A stretch of 64,000 nt of DNA from Wohlfahrtiimonas sp. G9077 (GCF_002252155.1 NZ_NEFD01000002.1:248001-312000), one strand, 5' to 3'. Shown: positions 1 through 8,810, counted from the stretch's first letter. Translations and numbers: made by a program. Notes: generated from the sequence alone by a model not told the origin.

Positions 1-561
1 CACCACGTTGGCCATCTCTTTACCGAGCGTTGATGGCGTTGCAGATTGACCATGCGTGCGTGACAATAATGGAATGTCTGCCAATGTGTGTGCCATTGTG
101 CGAAGCGTTGCGATGATGTTGGCCAATTCTGGCATCATCACATCATTCACGCTCTCTTTGAGCATCAATGCATAGGATAAATTGTTGATGTCTTCAGAAG
201 TACACGCAAAGTGTAAAAACTCAGAGTATTGTTCCACTTCAGGGACAGAACGGAACGCATCTTTTAACCAATACTCCACGGCTTTGACATCATGATTGGT
301 GGTTTTTTCGATCTCTTTGACGGCTTTAGCGTCGCTTGGCGCAAAGTTTAGATAGATGTCGCGCAATAACTGCACGGTGTCATTAGAGAATGCTGGCACT
401 TCAGGAATGCCTGCATTTTCAGACAATGCGATGAACCATTCAATTTCTACAGTGATTCTGGCTTTAATCAAGCCATATTCACTCATGAGTTTTTGTAATG
501 GTGAGGTTTGGCGTGAATAACGACCATCGAGTGGAGAAAGTGCAGTAATTGCATCCAACAT
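1..561 (-). CDS. purB: Adenylosuccinate lyase, N-terminal part (cut by window edge)
   Basis: PurB catalyses two fumarate-releasing steps of purine synthesis: SAICAR to AICAR, and adenylosuccinate to AMP, in the cytosol. The 187 visible residues start with MLDAITALSPLDGRY, the usual opening of gammaproteobacterial PurB, and include the stretch around TSEDINNLSYALML. Near the edge lies LSRTHGQSATPSTLGKE, which matches the conserved TxxQxATPTT-like region of the fumarase/aspartase superfamily. The start ATG at 561 has GGGG about eight bases upstream and lies two bases past the stop of the DUF423 gene, so purB is probably the last visible gene of an operon with the three genes before it. The C-terminal catalytic region is outside the window. 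Confidence 0.95.
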   Translation of the reverse strand, partial: MLDAITALSPLDGRYSRQTSPLQKLMSEYGLIKARITVEIEWFIALSENAGIPEVPAFSNDTVQLLRDIYLNFAPSDAKAVKEIEKTTNHDVKAVEYWLKDAFRSVPEVEQYSEFLHFACTSEDINNLSYALMLKESVNDVMMPELANIIATLRTMAHTLADIPLLSRTHGQSATPSTLGKEMANVV

Positions 562-563
562 AT

Positions 564-962
564 TTAAGCCCCTTTAGGAATAACAATGTTTGAAGAAAAT
601 TTAAAACAGCCAATCAAAAATAATAACCACGCAATCATCAATGAGGTGCCGCCAATCGGCGCAACCATTCCGAATGCTGTGATGCCCGTCAATGCGATGG
701 CGTATAAGCTACCGGCAAAGCACACAATGCCAAGCGTGAAGAGTGCGCTGGCAATGAAAAAATAACGTTGGGTTTGAAATAAATATGCCGCAAAAGTCGA
801 TAAGAGAATGGCAACGCCATGGATCATCTGATAATAGTTGCCGCGTTCCCATAAACTCATTTGATATTCGTTAAACATGGGTTTTAATGCGTGCGCACCA
901 AATGCACCAAACGCCACGGCAAGGGTGCACATCAATCCGCCAATGATGAAAAAACTACGCAT
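564..962 (-). CDS. DUF423 family small membrane protein
   Basis: The 132-residue protein has about four hydrophobic segments and the family's GAFGAHAL motif just after the first one (roughly residues 18-25), followed by WERGNYYQMIHGVAI. This is the DUF423 (YgdD-like) inner-membrane family, whose biochemical function is not established. An upstream start at 1031 would add 23 residues lying inside the preceding reductase gene. I prefer the ATG at 962 because it gives the family's usual N-terminus (MRSFFIIGG) directly before the first membrane segment. The gene overlaps the arsC-like gene by 8 bases and is followed after two bases by purB, so translation is probably coupled. Confidence 0.88.
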   Translation of the reverse strand: MRSFFIIGGLMCTLAVAFGAFGAHALKPMFNEYQMSLWERGNYYQMIHGVAILLSTFAAYLFQTQRYFFIASALFTLGIVCFAGSLYAIALTGITAFGMVAPIGGTSLMIAWLLFLIGCFKFSSNIVIPKGA

Positions 963-1323
963 CTGTTGTTTCCTCAAAAAGGGTGAGAAGGGCTGTGTGA
1001 TCCGGGCGGCCAATTTTGGCGCGTTGATCATCTGTCACCACAATCGGGCGCTCTAATAGGGCAATGTTATCCGCTAAATATGCGAGTTTTTGTGCATCTG
1101 ACCAAGTGGCCCATTGATCTTTGATGGGGGTAAATGCATCATCTTTCATGCGCACCATGGCATCAATGTTGTGATCAAGATAGCCTGCAATCTCTGTTAA
1201 TGTGGCCAAGCTTGGCGGCGTTTGTAAATAATGGATGACATTAAAATCCACGCCTTTTTCTGTCAATAGAGCAAATGCTGCCCGTGATTTAGAACAATTG
1301 TCATTATGATAAATGGTCCACAT
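955..1323 (-). CDS. ArsC-family reductase (arsenate reductase-like / YfgD-like)
   Basis: A 122-residue thioredoxin-fold protein of the glutaredoxin-linked ArsC family. The putative catalytic cysteine is C10 in HNDNCSKSR. Arginines at about 58, 92 (ERPIVV) and 106 (KIGRP) match the spacing of the three arsenate-binding arginines of plasmid R773 ArsC. There is no arsR or arsB nearby. It sits in an operon with a helicase, a DUF423 protein and purB, so a role in arsenic resistance is not supported by context, and it may be a general YfgD-type thiol reductase. The start at 1323 overlaps the helicase stop codon by one base. Confidence 0.85.
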   Translation of the reverse strand: MWTIYHNDNCSKSRAAFALLTEKGVDFNVIHYLQTPPSLATLTEIAGYLDHNIDAMVRMKDDAFTPIKDQWATWSDAQKLAYLADNIALLERPIVVTDDQRAKIGRPDHTALLTLFEETTDA

Positions 1324-2879
1324 TATGGCCTCCCGAGACGATAAAATTCTTGTAAATAATTGACGCGCTGCTTTGGACTCATGATGCGAATGCCAGGCAG
1401 CTTCGGAAAATTTTTGGGCAACATTGATTCGGCAATGTATAGCGTGTGTTTTGTGCGCGTGATGGCGACATATAACAGGTTGATCTCTTCGATGATTTTG
1501 AGGATTTGGCTGGCATCTGCGCTTTTTGCTAAACGTTTAACTTCATCTTCTGTGATGAAATCCTCAACCAAATAAACCTCATCATATTCAAGCCCTTTAC
1601 TGCGATGCACGGTGGAAAAAACTAAATCGGCTTGATCCTTATTCTCTTTATCCACTAAGCGTGCTTTGAGCTTTTTCATCACATTAAAGAGATTTGGTCC
1701 ATAGAGCCGCACCAGTTCAATCAGCATTTTAAGTTGTGCATCATTGGTGGTTTCGGCATATTCCTCAAGAGCTTCAAGGCTTGGGAATGTTTTGATCATA
1801 GGACTGTGGATTTTATCGAATTTGCCCAAGTGTAGATTCACCACATCATAAAGGGATGTGCCTTCCTCTGTATGGGTATAAGCATGAATGCTGCCTTCAA
1901 AATAGAGGCTGCCAGTTAGGGAAGGATCATGAATGTAACGAATGGCTTCGCGCAATAAACCTAAATTTGTGCGGCCAAGCACGATCTTTTGATGTAAATT
2001 TTCACGCTTGCCAAGACCTTTGATTTCGGTCTCTTCTTTGATATGTAGATGGGCTTTCCAACCTAAAATCGATTGCGCAAGTTTGGCAATGTCTGATGAA
2101 AATCGAAAGCTTGAGCTCAATGGAAAGGTGATAAAATCTGTCTCTTCTAACGCATTGACGGCATAACGCCAACTGTAAATTTGTTGGTGGCGATCCCCCA
2201 CGATCATTTTTTTAGCCGGCTGCTTTAAGAAAATATCGAGCATCACAGGAGAGGCATCTTGCCCTTCATCAAAACAGATGTAATCAAAGGGCAATTCTGG
2301 GCTCAACAATTGAAACTTTTTGAGATAAAAATCGTGTGTGATGGGGATTTCGGCCTGATTCATCTTACGCATCCAGGTGCGCGTGTGTTCGATGATCTCA
2401 TTTTGATGATGACTGACAAAGGCTTTGGCTTTTGCATCATGTAATGTTGCCGCATAATTGAGCTCTGTGGCACTGTGGGCGGCACTGTTGCAATAGAACA
2501 TCATCAATCCATCGATGTGATGGGCCATTAAATAGGCGCGCTGTATGGGCATTGATTGATTCAGTGCCAACAGTTGAACGATCTCAGAGAGGCCATAGCC
2601 ATGATTTTTAATTTGATAACCGCCGCGGCGCACCACATAACGATAAGCCAATGAATGGGCAGTTTCTACGGTGACATTGTGCAATTGCGCATCTTCAAAG
2701 CGCACAATCGCTTCTTGTTTGACGGTTTGATTAAAGGCTAAATAGAGGATCCGAGCATCAGAAGGGCGCGATTTGGCATAGGCAACGATGGTGGTTGTCT
2801 TGCCAGAGCCAGCAACCGCATTCACTTTTAAGTTGGCATCAATTGCAAGAATTGCATCTTGCTCGGGGGTCAGCTTCAT
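1323..2879 (-). CDS. Compact UvrD/Rep-type superfamily 1 helicase (FBH1-like)
   Basis: A 518-residue SF1A DNA helicase. Motifs in order: Q-motif region LTPEQ near residue 3; Walker A AVAGSGKTTT at 21-30; motif Ia-like FNQTVKQEA and TAHSLA; Walker B FDEGQD around 203-208 (DEGQ rather than DEXH); motif III GDRHQQIYSWR at 228-238; motif V TVHRSKGLEYDEVYL at 423-437; motif VI YVAITRTK at 470-477. It is much shorter than UvrD or Rep (about 670-720). The arrangement of FNQTVKQEA and VTVETAHSLAY resembles the bacterial relatives of eukaryotic F-box helicase FBH1, which removes Rad51 filaments. Function here is inferred only. It appears to be first of the minus-strand operon ending in purB. Confidence 0.85.
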   Translation of the reverse strand: MKLTPEQDAILAIDANLKVNAVAGSGKTTTIVAYAKSRPSDARILYLAFNQTVKQEAIVRFEDAQLHNVTVETAHSLAYRYVVRRGGYQIKNHGYGLSEIVQLLALNQSMPIQRAYLMAHHIDGLMMFYCNSAAHSATELNYAATLHDAKAKAFVSHHQNEIIEHTRTWMRKMNQAEIPITHDFYLKKFQLLSPELPFDYICFDEGQDASPVMLDIFLKQPAKKMIVGDRHQQIYSWRYAVNALEETDFITFPLSSSFRFSSDIAKLAQSILGWKAHLHIKEETEIKGLGKRENLHQKIVLGRTNLGLLREAIRYIHDPSLTGSLYFEGSIHAYTHTEEGTSLYDVVNLHLGKFDKIHSPMIKTFPSLEALEEYAETTNDAQLKMLIELVRLYGPNLFNVMKKLKARLVDKENKDQADLVFSTVHRSKGLEYDEVYLVEDFITEDEVKRLAKSADASQILKIIEEINLLYVAITRTKHTLYIAESMLPKNFPKLPGIRIMSPKQRVNYLQEFYRLGRP

Positions 2880-2962
2880 TATTTAGGCAAAGTCATAAGA
2901 TCGAGGTGATATTACAAAAGTGCTATTCTAACAAAGATCATAAAAGATTGAGCGACTAAATT

Positions 2963-3766
2963 ATGGGAGAGCGCATGCGGGTTTTGGTGATTGGTTATGG
3001 CGCAATGGCAAAAGCAGTGTTGCAAGCTTTGCCAGAGGGAATGTTTGTGACAGGCTTGGTGGTGCGTCAAGGCAATGAAAAAGCTGTACAAAATGAGGTT
3101 GGCCGCTCGATTCAAGTGGTGTCAAACATTGATGAGATTCAAAATGCGCCAGATGTTGTGATTGAAATGGCAGGGCAAAGCGCTTTGAAAATGCATTTGC
3201 CCAAAGCCATGACATTTGGCGTGCCCATTGGCATCATTTCTGTGGGGGCATTTGCCGATGATGATTGGCATCAATCCATGCTGGATTCAGCGCGTGTTTA
3301 TGGCAGCCGCTTGCACATTTTATCTGGTGCAATCGCAGGCGTTGATGCATTGAGTGCGGCAGTTTATGTAGGATTAGATGAAGTGATCTATCAAGGCAGA
3401 AAGCCGCCGGAAGGCTGGTAAGGGAGCCATGCAGAACACTGTGTGGATTTGGCTCAATTAACTGAAGCGGTGACATTTTATCGTGGTACGGCTAGGGAAG
3501 CGGCAACACTGTTTCCGGCCAATACCAATGTGGCGGCAACGCTTGCACTGGCCGGCATTGGCATGGATCAAACAACGGTGGAGCTCACTGCAGATCCAAG
3601 CATTGGCCGCAATCAACATTGCGTGACAGCCCGCGGCGCATTTGGTCAATTGACAGTGATGATTGAAGGTGAGCCGTTGGATGATAATCCCAAAACTTCT
3701 CAATTGGCTGCCATGAGCGTGGTGCGTTTTTGTCATGATTTGATGCGGCCAATCGTGATTGCATAA
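2963..3766 (+). pseudogene. nadX: L-aspartate dehydrogenase, interrupted by an in-frame TAA
   Basis: Read through a single stop, this is a full-length (about 267 residue) aspartate dehydrogenase, which makes iminoaspartate for NAD synthesis or runs in reverse for aspartate synthesis. The N-terminal Rossmann motif is VIGYGAMAKAV. The central part has VGAFADDD and GAIAGVDALSAA. The C-terminal part has NTNVAATLALAG and TADPSIGRNQH. The TAA at 3419-3421 follows YQGRKPPEGW, where the family normally has W-K-G; one A-to-T change of AAA would produce it. The downstream half continues in the same frame with GSHAEHCVDL and has no other lesion. The true start is more likely the ATG at 2975, since GGGAGA precedes it. 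Decayed gene, recoding or sequence error cannot be separated here. Confidence 0.85.
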
Positions 3767-3780
3767 TGATTGGGGCAATA

Positions 3781-3808
3781 AAAAAGGTCGACTTAGTCGA
3801 CCTTTTTT
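3781..3808. terminator. Bidirectional intrinsic terminator
   Basis: A perfect stem AAAAAGGTCGAC / GTCGACCTTTTT with a three-base TTA loop, flanked by A-run on one side and T-run on the other. It lies between the convergent aspartate dehydrogenase gene and pntB and can serve both strands. Confidence 0.9.
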
Positions 3809-3827
3809 GAATCATGCATGAAACGAT

Positions 3828-5252
3828 TTACACAGATTTCACCGCTGCAATCATGTCATTGACCATCTTCTGAGCATCGCCATACACCATGTTGGTGTTG
3901 TCGAGGTAGAAGAGATGGTTTTCAATGCCGGAGAAACCTGCGCCTTGACCACGCTTAATGACAAACACTTGTTTTGCCATGTCTGCATTTAAGATTGGCA
4001 TGCCGTAAATTGGACTGGATTTATCTGTACGTGCCACAGGGTTGACAACATCGTTCGCACCGATGACTAAGACTGCATCTGTGTCTTTAAATTCATCGTT
4101 GATTTCATCTAAGTCAAAGATTAAATCATAAGGAATGCCAGCTTCTGCTAACAATACGTTCATGTGTCCTGGCATACGACCCGCCACAGGATGGATGGCA
4201 AACTTAACATCCACGCCTTTATCTTCAAGCAATTTTGTCAATTCAGCCACTTTGTGCTGTGCTTGCGCCACTGCTAAACCATAACCTGGTACGATGATCA
4301 CTTTTTGTGCATATGCCATTGTCATTGCAGCGTCGCCTGCACTCACAGGTTTTAAGCTGCCCGTGATCTCTTCAGTGCTGGCTTGTGCATCACCAAAGTT
4401 AGAGAACAATACGTTGGACAATGAACGGTTCATCGCTTTGGCCATTAAAATGGTCAATAAAGAACCAGCTGCGCCCACAACCATACCAGAAACCACTAAG
4501 CCGTAGTTATTGGTTGCAATCCCTTCAAATGCCACCGCTAAACCTGTTAACGCATTGAATAAAGAGATGACCACAGGCATGTCCGCACCGCCAATTGGAA
4601 TGGCGATTAAAATACCCAAAGCGGCTGCCACTACGAACAATAACACCACATAGAAGTAATCAGGATGAGTTGCTTCTGGCGTAACATTGGCAAGCATGAT
4701 GACAAACAAAATGGCCGCCATCAATAAACCTGCATTGATGAGGTTACGACCTTTGATGCGCACGGTTTTGTTCATGCGACCATCTAATTTCATCCACGCG
4801 ATGATGGAACCTGTAAAGGAGATCACGCCGATTAAGCCGCCGATACCCGCTAACAACAGCATAGGCGGTACGCTTCTAAAGTCTGCGCCACTGTGTAATT
4901 CCACCAATGTGCCAGTGCGAAGCAATGTGATGGCTGCAATACATGCTGCAGAGGCTGAACCCACACCATTATAAATGGCGATCATTTGTGGCATGTCCGT
5001 CATTTTGACGCTTTTTGCCGTAATGTTCGCAATGATGCCACCGATTAAAATGGCAATGATGATGAGTAAGTAATTGCTGTGCACATCAGGATGAATGAAG
5101 GTGATGAGCGTTGCAAAAGCCATCGCATAACCTGCCCAAACAATCCCTGAGCGTGCTGTGGAAGGATGACTCATGCGTTTGAGCGCAAAAATAAAAGTGA
5201 TCGCCGTGGCAAAATAGCCAAGATTGACGATAAATTGTAATAATCCACTCAT
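3828..5252 (-). CDS. pntB: NAD(P) transhydrogenase subunit beta
   Basis: The beta subunit of the proton-translocating transhydrogenase in the inner membrane, which transfers hydride between NADH and NADP+ using the proton gradient. The 474 residues comprise about eight to nine hydrophobic segments (residues 1 to about 270) followed by the soluble NADP(H)-binding domain III. That domain contains IVPGYGLAVAQAQH, the DVKFAIHPVAGRMPGHMNVLLAEA region and the GANDVVNPVA segment, all conserved in PntB. It is last in a three-gene operon, four bases after the small alpha subunit, and is closed by the terminator at 3781-3808. Confidence 0.96.
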   Translation of the reverse strand: MSGLLQFIVNLGYFATAITFIFALKRMSHPSTARSGIVWAGYAMAFATLITFIHPDVHSNYLLIIIAILIGGIIANITAKSVKMTDMPQMIAIYNGVGSASAACIAAITLLRTGTLVELHSGADFRSVPPMLLLAGIGGLIGVISFTGSIIAWMKLDGRMNKTVRIKGRNLINAGLLMAAILFVIMLANVTPEATHPDYFYVVLLFVVAAALGILIAIPIGGADMPVVISLFNALTGLAVAFEGIATNNYGLVVSGMVVGAAGSLLTILMAKAMNRSLSNVLFSNFGDAQASTEEITGSLKPVSAGDAAMTMAYAQKVIIVPGYGLAVAQAQHKVAELTKLLEDKGVDVKFAIHPVAGRMPGHMNVLLAEAGIPYDLIFDLDEINDEFKDTDAVLVIGANDVVNPVARTDKSSPIYGMPILNADMAKQVFVIKRGQGAGFSGIENHLFYLDNTNMVYGDAQKMVNDMIAAVKSV

Positions 5253-5255
5253 TGT

Positions 5256-5537
5256 TTATTTCCCCTTTTTATCGCTTGGCTTAAACATTTCGAGCATGCG
5301 TTCGGTCACAACGTAACCCCCCACAGCATTTGCTGCACCAAAAATCACTGCGATGAAACCTAAAGTTGTTTGCCAAAAGCCCTCAGCTTCACCAAGAGCG
5401 ATCATTGCGCCAATTAACACGACGCCATGAATGAAGTTAGAACCCGACATTAACGGCGTATGTAAGATTGCAGGAACCCTTGAAATGATTTCAAACCCCA
5501 CAATCGCCGCAAGTGCGATGACGAAAAGTGTAATCAT
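5256..5537 (-). CDS. pntAB: NAD(P) transhydrogenase alpha subunit, membrane part (PntA2)
   Basis: This 93-residue protein supplies the membrane helices that in E. coli are the C-terminal part of the single PntA chain. Three hydrophobic segments are visible, with VGFEIISRVPAILHTPLMSGSNFIHG in the middle, a strongly conserved membrane-domain stretch. Having it as a separate gene is the split alpha-subunit architecture known from Rhodospirillum rubrum. It sits three bases from the large alpha subunit gene and four bases from pntB. Confidence 0.93.
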   Translation of the reverse strand: MITLFVIALAAIVGFEIISRVPAILHTPLMSGSNFIHGVVLIGAMIALGEAEGFWQTTLGFIAVIFGAANAVGGYVVTERMLEMFKPSDKKGK

Positions 5538-5539
5538 GA

Positions 5540-6655
5540 TTATTTCTCCAATGTTTGACGAACGCGTTCATGCACGATTTTGCCATCTTTTGTTAAGAGG
5601 CATTGCGCGATGACTTCATCGTCATAATCTAAAGTCAATTGCCCATCGGCCATAAATGGAGAGAGCAAGTTAAAGATGTTTTTTGCATACATTTCTGATG
5701 CGTGAAGGGCGGCGCGAGAGGCAACATTCACAGGGCCAGAGATGGTGACATTGTTGTATTGCACAATTTTACCCACTTGTGTCAATGCACAGTTGCCGCC
5801 TGTTTCTGCCGCTAAATCGATGATGACAGAACCCGCTGGCATCTCTTCGACCATATCTTCTGTGATGATCACAGGCGCTTTGCGACCTGGAATGGCTGCT
5901 GTGCTGATCACAGCGTGCGCTTTGCTTAAATGCTTTTTAAGGGCAGCGGCTTGCATGGCAACTTCTTCTTCGGTCAACTCACGGGCATAACCGCCTTCAC
6001 CGGCAGCATTCACGCCTGTATCAATGAGTTTGGCACCTAAAGATTCCACTTGTTCTTTGGCATCTGGGCGAATGTCATAGGCTTCCACTTGGGCGCCCAA
6101 ACGACGCGCAGTACCAATGGCTTGTAAACCGGCAACGCCTGCGCCAATGACCACAACTTTTGCCGGACGAATGGTGCCTGCCGCTGTGGTTAACATTGGG
6201 AATAAACGTGGTGATAAGGATGCGGCCATTAATACGCCTTCATAGCCCACGATGGTGGCTTGAGAGGAGAGGGCATCCATGCTTTGTGCACGCGTGATTC
6301 TTGGAATCAATTCCATGGCAAAGGAAGTGATGTTTTTCGCTTGTAGTGCTTTGACCACATCCGCATTTTGATACGGATTGAGTAAGCCCACCAAAATGGA
6401 GTTTGGCGCAAGGGCTTCGATGGTTTCTAAACTTGGGGCTTGCACACAAAGGACAATATCATTTTCACCAAATGTTGGGGCATTGACCGCAACATCTTGG
6501 TAGCTTTCATCAGGGAAGAAAGCTTGCTTGCCAGCATTTGGCGTGACAGTTACAGAGAATCCGAGATCACTGAAACGTTTGGCAACTAAAGGATCAAGCG
6601 CAACACGCTTCTCCTGAGCTGCACATTCCTTGAGGACAATAATATTTTGTGTCAT
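5540..6655 (-). CDS. pntAA: NAD(P) transhydrogenase alpha subunit, soluble NAD-binding part (PntA1)
   Basis: The 371-residue NAD(H)-binding domain I, related to alanine dehydrogenase. The N-terminal half carries KECAAQEKRVALDP, typical of the AlaDH/PNT fold. The nucleotide-binding loop is VVIGAGVAGLQAIGTARRLGA (around 170-190), followed by EAYDIRP. The chain ends after the soluble domain, consistent with the membrane helices being encoded by the next gene. The start ATG at 6655 has AAGGTG seven bases upstream. An AT-only palindrome TTAATATATTAA (6677-6688) lies in the promoter region. Confidence 0.95.
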   Translation of the reverse strand: MTQNIIVLKECAAQEKRVALDPLVAKRFSDLGFSVTVTPNAGKQAFFPDESYQDVAVNAPTFGENDIVLCVQAPSLETIEALAPNSILVGLLNPYQNADVVKALQAKNITSFAMELIPRITRAQSMDALSSQATIVGYEGVLMAASLSPRLFPMLTTAAGTIRPAKVVVIGAGVAGLQAIGTARRLGAQVEAYDIRPDAKEQVESLGAKLIDTGVNAAGEGGYARELTEEEVAMQAAALKKHLSKAHAVISTAAIPGRKAPVIITEDMVEEMPAGSVIIDLAAETGGNCALTQVGKIVQYNNVTISGPVNVASRAALHASEMYAKNIFNLLSPFMADGQLTLDYDDEVIAQCLLTKDGKIVHERVRQTLEK

Positions 6656-6743
6656 GTGTACACCTTAAAATTGCAGTTAATATATTAAGTCGGGTCATCC
6701 TATCATATTTTTTTAATTATCCGTATTTGCACGAAGTAATTAA

Positions 6744-7295
6744 TTAATTTTGCTCAATATTTGTCGGTTTTTCACCCTGTAAATTCGAGGATGTAATGCG
6801 CTGTCTGAAGGTACTGAGTTTGATGGATTGATCCGGCTCTTTTTGAAGCTCATAAATCACCTCATAGACGATGGAGGGATTCTCAACGTATGTGGGGACA
6901 TTTGGCCCTTCCACTTTATATTGCGCAAGCACGCCACACAAGCGTTTGTTGCGATTAGGATCAAAGTAAAGCTCTTGATTATACGCATAATTTTGAATGG
7001 TTAAGGTGGCATTTGGCGACGTACTTTTAACGAGTTCAGGAATGCCTTGGGCTAAGATTTTTTCAAGCAGCGCCGTGCTGCTCTCATCGGTGCACTCTTC
7101 GATGATGTTGATGTCATCAGTCTCAATGCCTGTCACCGTGGATTCTGCTTCTAGAGCATTGGCTGCACGAAACTCTATGGCGCCCATTTTCCATGCCACG
7201 CCTGCTCCTGCAAGCAATAGCACCACGAGTGACCACGCAAAAACTGCCGAAGAACGCTGTGTAGATGTTTGTTTTAATTCTTGATTATCTGACAT
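6744..7295 (-). CDS. Unknown membrane-anchored protein in the dnaB operon
   Basis: I do not recognise this 183-residue protein. It has a short polar N-terminus (1-16), one hydrophobic segment at about 17-35 (FAWSLVVLLLAGAGVAW), and a soluble remainder that is acidic just after the membrane (ETDDINIIEECTDES). It should be a single-pass protein with the C-terminal domain outside the cytosol. Two cysteines after the membrane segment, at about 68 and 120, could form a disulfide. The segment TLTIQNYAYNQELYFDPNR followed by YKVEG suggests a small beta-rich domain. It starts 35 bases after dnaB with a good GGAG site, so it is probably co-transcribed with dnaB. Length and codon use look normal, so it is a real gene. 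Confidence 0.75.
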   Translation of the reverse strand: MSDNQELKQTSTQRSSAVFAWSLVVLLLAGAGVAWKMGAIEFRAANALEAESTVTGIETDDINIIEECTDESSTALLEKILAQGIPELVKSTSPNATLTIQNYAYNQELYFDPNRNKRLCGVLAQYKVEGPNVPTYVENPSIVYEVIYELQKEPDQSIKLSTFRQRITSSNLQGEKPTNIEQN

Positions 7296-7330
7296 AAAAA
7301 GTGCTCCATAAAGTTAAGTTATTGACATTG

Positions 7331-8710
7331 TTATTCGTCTGTACCCGCCATATTGTTATAGTCGATGGTGGTTAAATTTGCAAAGCGAGAGTACTTTCCT
7401 TGGAATGCAAGTTTAACGGTACCAATCGGACCATTACGCTGTTTCCCAATGATGACTTCTGCAACGCCTTTGTCTGGGCTCTCAGGATTGTATACTTCAT
7501 CGCGATAAATAAAGCAAATTAAGTCAGCATCCTGCTCGATGGCGCCAGATTCACGTAAGTCACTCATAATGGGGCGTTTATTGGGGCGCTGCTCAAGGCT
7601 TCGGTTGAGCTGTGAGAGCACAATCACCGGCACTTCTAATTCACGGGCCATGAGTTTGAGAGAACGAGAGATTTCAGACACCTCAGCAACACGTTGATCG
7701 CCTAAGCCCGGCACTTTCATCAATTGTAGGTAATCCACCATGATGAGCCCTAAATCTTTCTCTTCACGTTTAAGACGACGGGCACGGGCACGCATTTCAG
7801 AGGGGCTTAAGCCGCCCTGATCATCAATAAAAATGCGTGTTTGGTTCAGTTGCTTGGTGGCAGAAACCAAGCGCTGCATCTCATGGGCATCTAGACGGCC
7901 AGAACGCAAATTGGTCTGTTCAATGCGCCCAAGCGATGAGAACATCCGCATCACGAGCTGTTCTGAGGGCATCTCCATACTGAACACAGCGATCGGTTTT
8001 TTAGTCGACAGCGCCACAGCCTCAACAATGTTCATGGCAAAAGTGGTTTTACCCATCGATGGACGGCCTGCAACCACGATCATATCGCCATTTTGTAGGC
8101 CTGAGGTCATGTTATCAAACTCAGTCCAGCCTGTGGGCGCCCCAGTGATGCCATCTTCAATTTTGCCAAGTTCATCCAAGCGCTGAAGAGAGGCTTTTAA
8201 TACGGTATTGATGCCCACTAAACCTTCACCGGCTTTTGAACCTTGTTCTGCGATGGCAAAGACGCTTTTTTCCGCATCTTCGAGCATCTCTGCGGTGGTT
8301 TTACCGTCGGGATTAAAGCCTGTGTCGACAATTTTTGACCCAGCACCAATGAGTTGGCGGACAATGGAGCGATCACGAATGATGTCAGCGTACGCCGTGA
8401 TGTTTGTGGCACCGGTTGTTTCTGCAGCAAGCATTGCCAAATAGGTGCGTCCACCGGCATCTTCTAATTTGTTTTGCTGTGCTAAGTGATCGGCCACCGT
8501 TAAAATGTCGATGGGCTTACCATCTTCGGCAAGGGCATGAATGGTGGTGAAAATTAAACGATGATCCCCACGATAGAAGTCAATGGCATTGATGCGCCCA
8601 TCAATGCGTTGCCAACCGTCTGCATCATAAAGCAAAGCACCAAGCAAGGCTTGCTCTGCTTCTATGGAGTGCGGTGGGATTTTAAGTTGTTGAATTTGTT
8701 GATCATCCAT
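7331..8710 (-). CDS. dnaB: Replicative DNA helicase DnaB
   Basis: The hexameric 5'-3' helicase of the replication fork, loaded at oriC and partner of DnaG primase. The N-terminal domain starts with KIPPHSIEAEQALLGALL, the family signature. The RecA-like C-terminal domain has Walker A VAGRPSMGKTTFAMN, FSMEMPSEQLVMRM, Walker B-like LIMVDYLQLM, and SDLRESGAIEQDADLICFIYR with the arginine finger region. I chose the ATG at 8710 (459 residues) over one at 8764. A TATAAT at 8781-8786 would leave almost no leader before 8764, and the shorter form fits the family better. An in-frame start at 8764 would add 18 residues. Confidence 0.95.
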   Translation of the reverse strand: MDDQQIQQLKIPPHSIEAEQALLGALLYDADGWQRIDGRINAIDFYRGDHRLIFTTIHALAEDGKPIDILTVADHLAQQNKLEDAGGRTYLAMLAAETTGATNITAYADIIRDRSIVRQLIGAGSKIVDTGFNPDGKTTAEMLEDAEKSVFAIAEQGSKAGEGLVGINTVLKASLQRLDELGKIEDGITGAPTGWTEFDNMTSGLQNGDMIVVAGRPSMGKTTFAMNIVEAVALSTKKPIAVFSMEMPSEQLVMRMFSSLGRIEQTNLRSGRLDAHEMQRLVSATKQLNQTRIFIDDQGGLSPSEMRARARRLKREEKDLGLIMVDYLQLMKVPGLGDQRVAEVSEISRSLKLMARELEVPVIVLSQLNRSLEQRPNKRPIMSDLRESGAIEQDADLICFIYRDEVYNPESPDKGVAEVIIGKQRNGPIGTVKLAFQGKYSRFANLTTIDYNNMAGTDE

Positions 8711-8780
8711 GGTGCTGACAGATTTCCTAATGATGGACTGAATAAAGGGCGATAATTCTAACATAGATCATGAAATTTTA

Positions 8781-8786
8781 ATTATA
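8781..8786 (-). promoter_or_regulatory. Candidate -10 box for dnaB
   Basis: A consensus TATAAT on the minus strand, about 70 bases before the preferred dnaB start. No convincing -35 is seen at the right distance. It supports the shorter dnaB start. Confidence 0.4.
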
Positions 8787-8810
8787 CGGACATCGATCAC
8801 GAATTTTTAC

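Noticed and set aside
2963-3766. A frameshift splitting the aspartate dehydrogenase gene
   Set aside because: Both halves are in the same reading frame; the break is a single TAA codon, so a nonsense change is the right description.
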